Assembly: GCA_945877965.1 (NCBI GenBank)
Contig: CAMCTH010000258.1
Span: 1 to 6,918 of the forward strand
DNA: 6,918 nt
Direction of reading: 5' to 3'
Source: Planctomicrobium piriforme
Lineage (GTDB): Bacteria > Planctomycetota > Planctomycetia > Pirellulales > PNKZ01
Part shown: positions 5,296 through 6,918 of the stretch, piece by piece
Layout of the letters: every line of letters starts with the position of its first letter
How positions within the stretch are numbered: position 1 is the stretch's first letter
Notes under the pieces: model-generated
Databases searched by the model: none
What the model was told of the DNA's origin: nothing
The model's input: the letters and a program-made list of their open reading frames with translations, nothing else
Translations under genes and position numbers: made by a program

Positions 5296-6918
5296 ATGAA
5301 ACCTAGTCTGCGACCGTACGTGTTGATCGCACTCTTCTGCCTGTCGGGGCTTATTTTCGCGGATTTCGCGCATGCCCAACCGATGCCGCGGGAAGACGTC
5401 GTCGAAGTTCCGGCTGTTGCCGAGGGGTTGTGCGTTAGCAACGTTTTCCAATCCAACATGGTGCTGCAGCGCGACAAGCCGATTCACGTCTGGGGTTGGA
5501 CCGATCCCGGCGTGCAGGTCACGGTCACGTTCGCCGGTCACCAAGCGTCGACCATGGCAGGAGAGAACCGAGCGTGGAAGATCACGCTACCCGCCGTTCC
5601 AGCGAACGGTAGCCCACAGCAGATTACGGTCAAAGACAAAAGCAAAACTCTTGTTCTCGACAACATCCTCGTCGGCGACGTTTGGGTGCTCGGAGGGCAG
5701 AGCAACATGGAGTTCGAGTTGGCGAAGGTTGAGAACGGTCCACTCGAAATCGTTTCCGCGAACTACCCGCAGATCCGCCTGCTGACCGTCCCCTACGGCC
5801 AAGGTCCGGAACTCAAACAGGGCTTTGCCCGTCTACATGAGTGGAGCGACTGGTCCGGCCGTCACTTCCGCAAGGGCGACTGGGACATCTGCACGCCGGA
5901 GACGGTCCGCGAGTTCTCGGCCATCGGATATGTTTTCGCACGTCGGGTCCACATGGCCGGGAACGTGCCCCTCGGAGTCATCGACGCCTCACGCGGCGGG
6001 ACCACCGTCGAAACTTGGACGCCGTTGGCCGTGCTCCGCGCGATGGACGGCAAACCAACTAAGGCCAAGCTCGCGTCGTTTGACGACGCCGTCGCTGCGT
6101 GGAATCCGCAAACGGACCTGGAGAACCGGATCGCGCAACACCGCCAATGGATTGAGAGGCAGGCCAAAGAAGGCAAGCCGATTCCCGACGACAAGAAGCA
6201 GCCCCCCAGCGACCTCCGGCCCGGGCCGATCGGCAATCATAACTATCCCGGCCACTGCTATGCGGGCATGATCGCGCCGATCGCGGGGCTCTCGGTCAAG
6301 GGCGCGATCTTCCACCAGGGATACAACAATGCGTTCGAGGGTTCGTTCGGTGCCGAAATGTACCGCGACATCTTTCCCAAGATGATTCAAGCCTGGCGTG
6401 AGACGTTCAACGACCCGGCCATGTCGTTCGGTATCCTCTCGCTCTGTACCGAAGGTTTCCCGCAGACCCGCGACGACTATTGCGAAAAGATGTTTAACGC
6501 GGGCATCGAAATCCGCGAGGCGCACTATCGGACGTTCCTCGGCTTCTACAACGCCGGCGACAAGAACATCGGCTACACCGATACATATGACCTGCGTCGA
6601 CGTTGGTACCACCCCCAACTCAAAATACCCGCCGGCGAGCGAATCGCGCGCTGGGCATTGGCTACGCAGTACGGCTTTGAGAAGCAGGTCGAGTGGAAGC
6701 CGCCGATGCTCTTGGATATGGAGAAACGCGATGGCGCGTTGCTGCTCAAAATCGACGCCGAAGTCGGCGACCCCGAAGATGGTGCGATCCAGGGCTTCGC
6801 CATCGCCGGCGAGGATCGCAGGTTTCATCCCGCCGACGTCGCCTATGCCGAAAAGGGAAAAGACAACCGCAGTCAAATTCAATACGACCGCAAACAACTC
6901 GTGCTGACCAGCCCGATG
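5296..6918 (+). CDS. Secreted sialate O-acetylesterase-family protein, 3' end beyond window
   Basis: There are 541 open codons from the ATG at 5296 to the window edge. Residues 1-27 form a signal peptide (LIALFCLSGLIF, cleavage AHA|QP). Residues about 43-125 form the N-terminal beta domain typical of the family (SNVFQSNMVLQRDKPIHVWG). The SGNH-type catalytic core follows: GGQSNME with predicted nucleophile Ser136, the ASRGGTTVETW motif near 232, FHQGYNN at 339-345, and YHPQLKIPAGERIARWAL with candidate catalytic His439. The family removes O-acetyl groups from sialic acids or other acetylated sugars. Two family positions look altered. The usual HQGE-type motif has Tyr343 where Glu is common, and the usual Asp-Ile-His-Pro reads Trp-Tyr-His-Pro, so the acidic partner of His439 is not in its usual place. 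No clear Shine-Dalgarno precedes the start, and the gene sits 53 bp behind the DUF6288-type gene, with a hairpin between. Substrate specificity is unknown. Confidence 0.9.
   Translation, partial: MKPSLRPYVLIALFCLSGLIFADFAHAQPMPREDVVEVPAVAEGLCVSNVFQSNMVLQRDKPIHVWGWTDPGVQVTVTFAGHQASTMAGENRAWKITLPAVPANGSPQQITVKDKSKTLVLDNILVGDVWVLGGQSNMEFELAKVENGPLEIVSANYPQIRLLTVPYGQGPELKQGFARLHEWSDWSGRHFRKGDWDICTPETVREFSAIGYVFARRVHMAGNVPLGVIDASRGGTTVETWTPLAVLRAMDGKPTKAKLASFDDAVAAWNPQTDLENRIAQHRQWIERQAKEGKPIPDDKKQPPSDLRPGPIGNHNYPGHCYAGMIAPIAGLSVKGAIFHQGYNNAFEGSFGAEMYRDIFPKMIQAWRETFNDPAMSFGILSLCTEGFPQTRDDYCEKMFNAGIEIREAHYRTFLGFYNAGDKNIGYTDTYDLRRRWYHPQLKIPAGERIARWALATQYGFEKQVEWKPPMLLDMEKRDGALLLKIDAEVGDPEDGAIQGFAIAGEDRRFHPADVAYAEKGKDNRSQIQYDRKQLVLTSPM

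Noticed and set aside
5989..6897. Long 302-codon minus-strand open frame
   Set aside because: It lies entirely antisense to the well-supported esterase and shows no recognisable domain; it is a by-product of codon bias in GC-rich coding DNA.

Overview
The window looks like a chromosomal piece of a Planctomycete, probably Pirellulales-like. This is inferred from the moderately high GC content, the secreted sialidase / sialate O-acetylesterase repertoire, a large PDZ plus DUF6288-type protein, and mostly weak Shine-Dalgarno sites. No rRNA, tRNA or CRISPR was seen.

Layout. The left third (1-1821) lies on the minus strand. A FadR/FCD-type GntR transcription factor (1821 to 1057) is followed 45 bp later by a secreted four-Asp-box sialidase-family protein, which starts at 1011 and runs off the left edge. 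The two are probably one transcription unit. A TTGACA-containing promoter and small symmetric elements lie just upstream of the regulator, and they argue for the inner ATG at 1821 over the longest reading frame from 1875.

The middle (about 1876-2806) has no intact gene. It carries a decayed C-terminal fragment of a large serine recombinase (zinc ribbon plus coiled coil, one frameshift, about 2051-2499). A further 307 bp of apparently non-coding DNA leads into the right-hand genes.

The right part (2807-6918) is on the plus strand. It holds an 811-residue exported protein with a PDZ-like domain, a DUF6288-type toroid-like region and HEAT-like repeats. After 53 bp comes a secreted sialate O-acetylesterase-family protein that runs off the right edge. 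A GC-rich hairpin enclosing the DUF6288 stop codon, followed by a short T run, sits between them and may attenuate transcription.

Taken together, the intact proteins suggest a small exported glycan-processing locus. An esterase could deacetylate sugars, a sialidase-fold protein could act on the glycan, the DUF6288 protein has an unknown but possibly carbohydrate-related role, and a GntR sensor could respond to a sugar acid or other small carboxylate. The substrate is not shown by the sequence. Both 'sialidase' and 'sialate esterase' are family names that may not reflect true sialic acid chemistry here.
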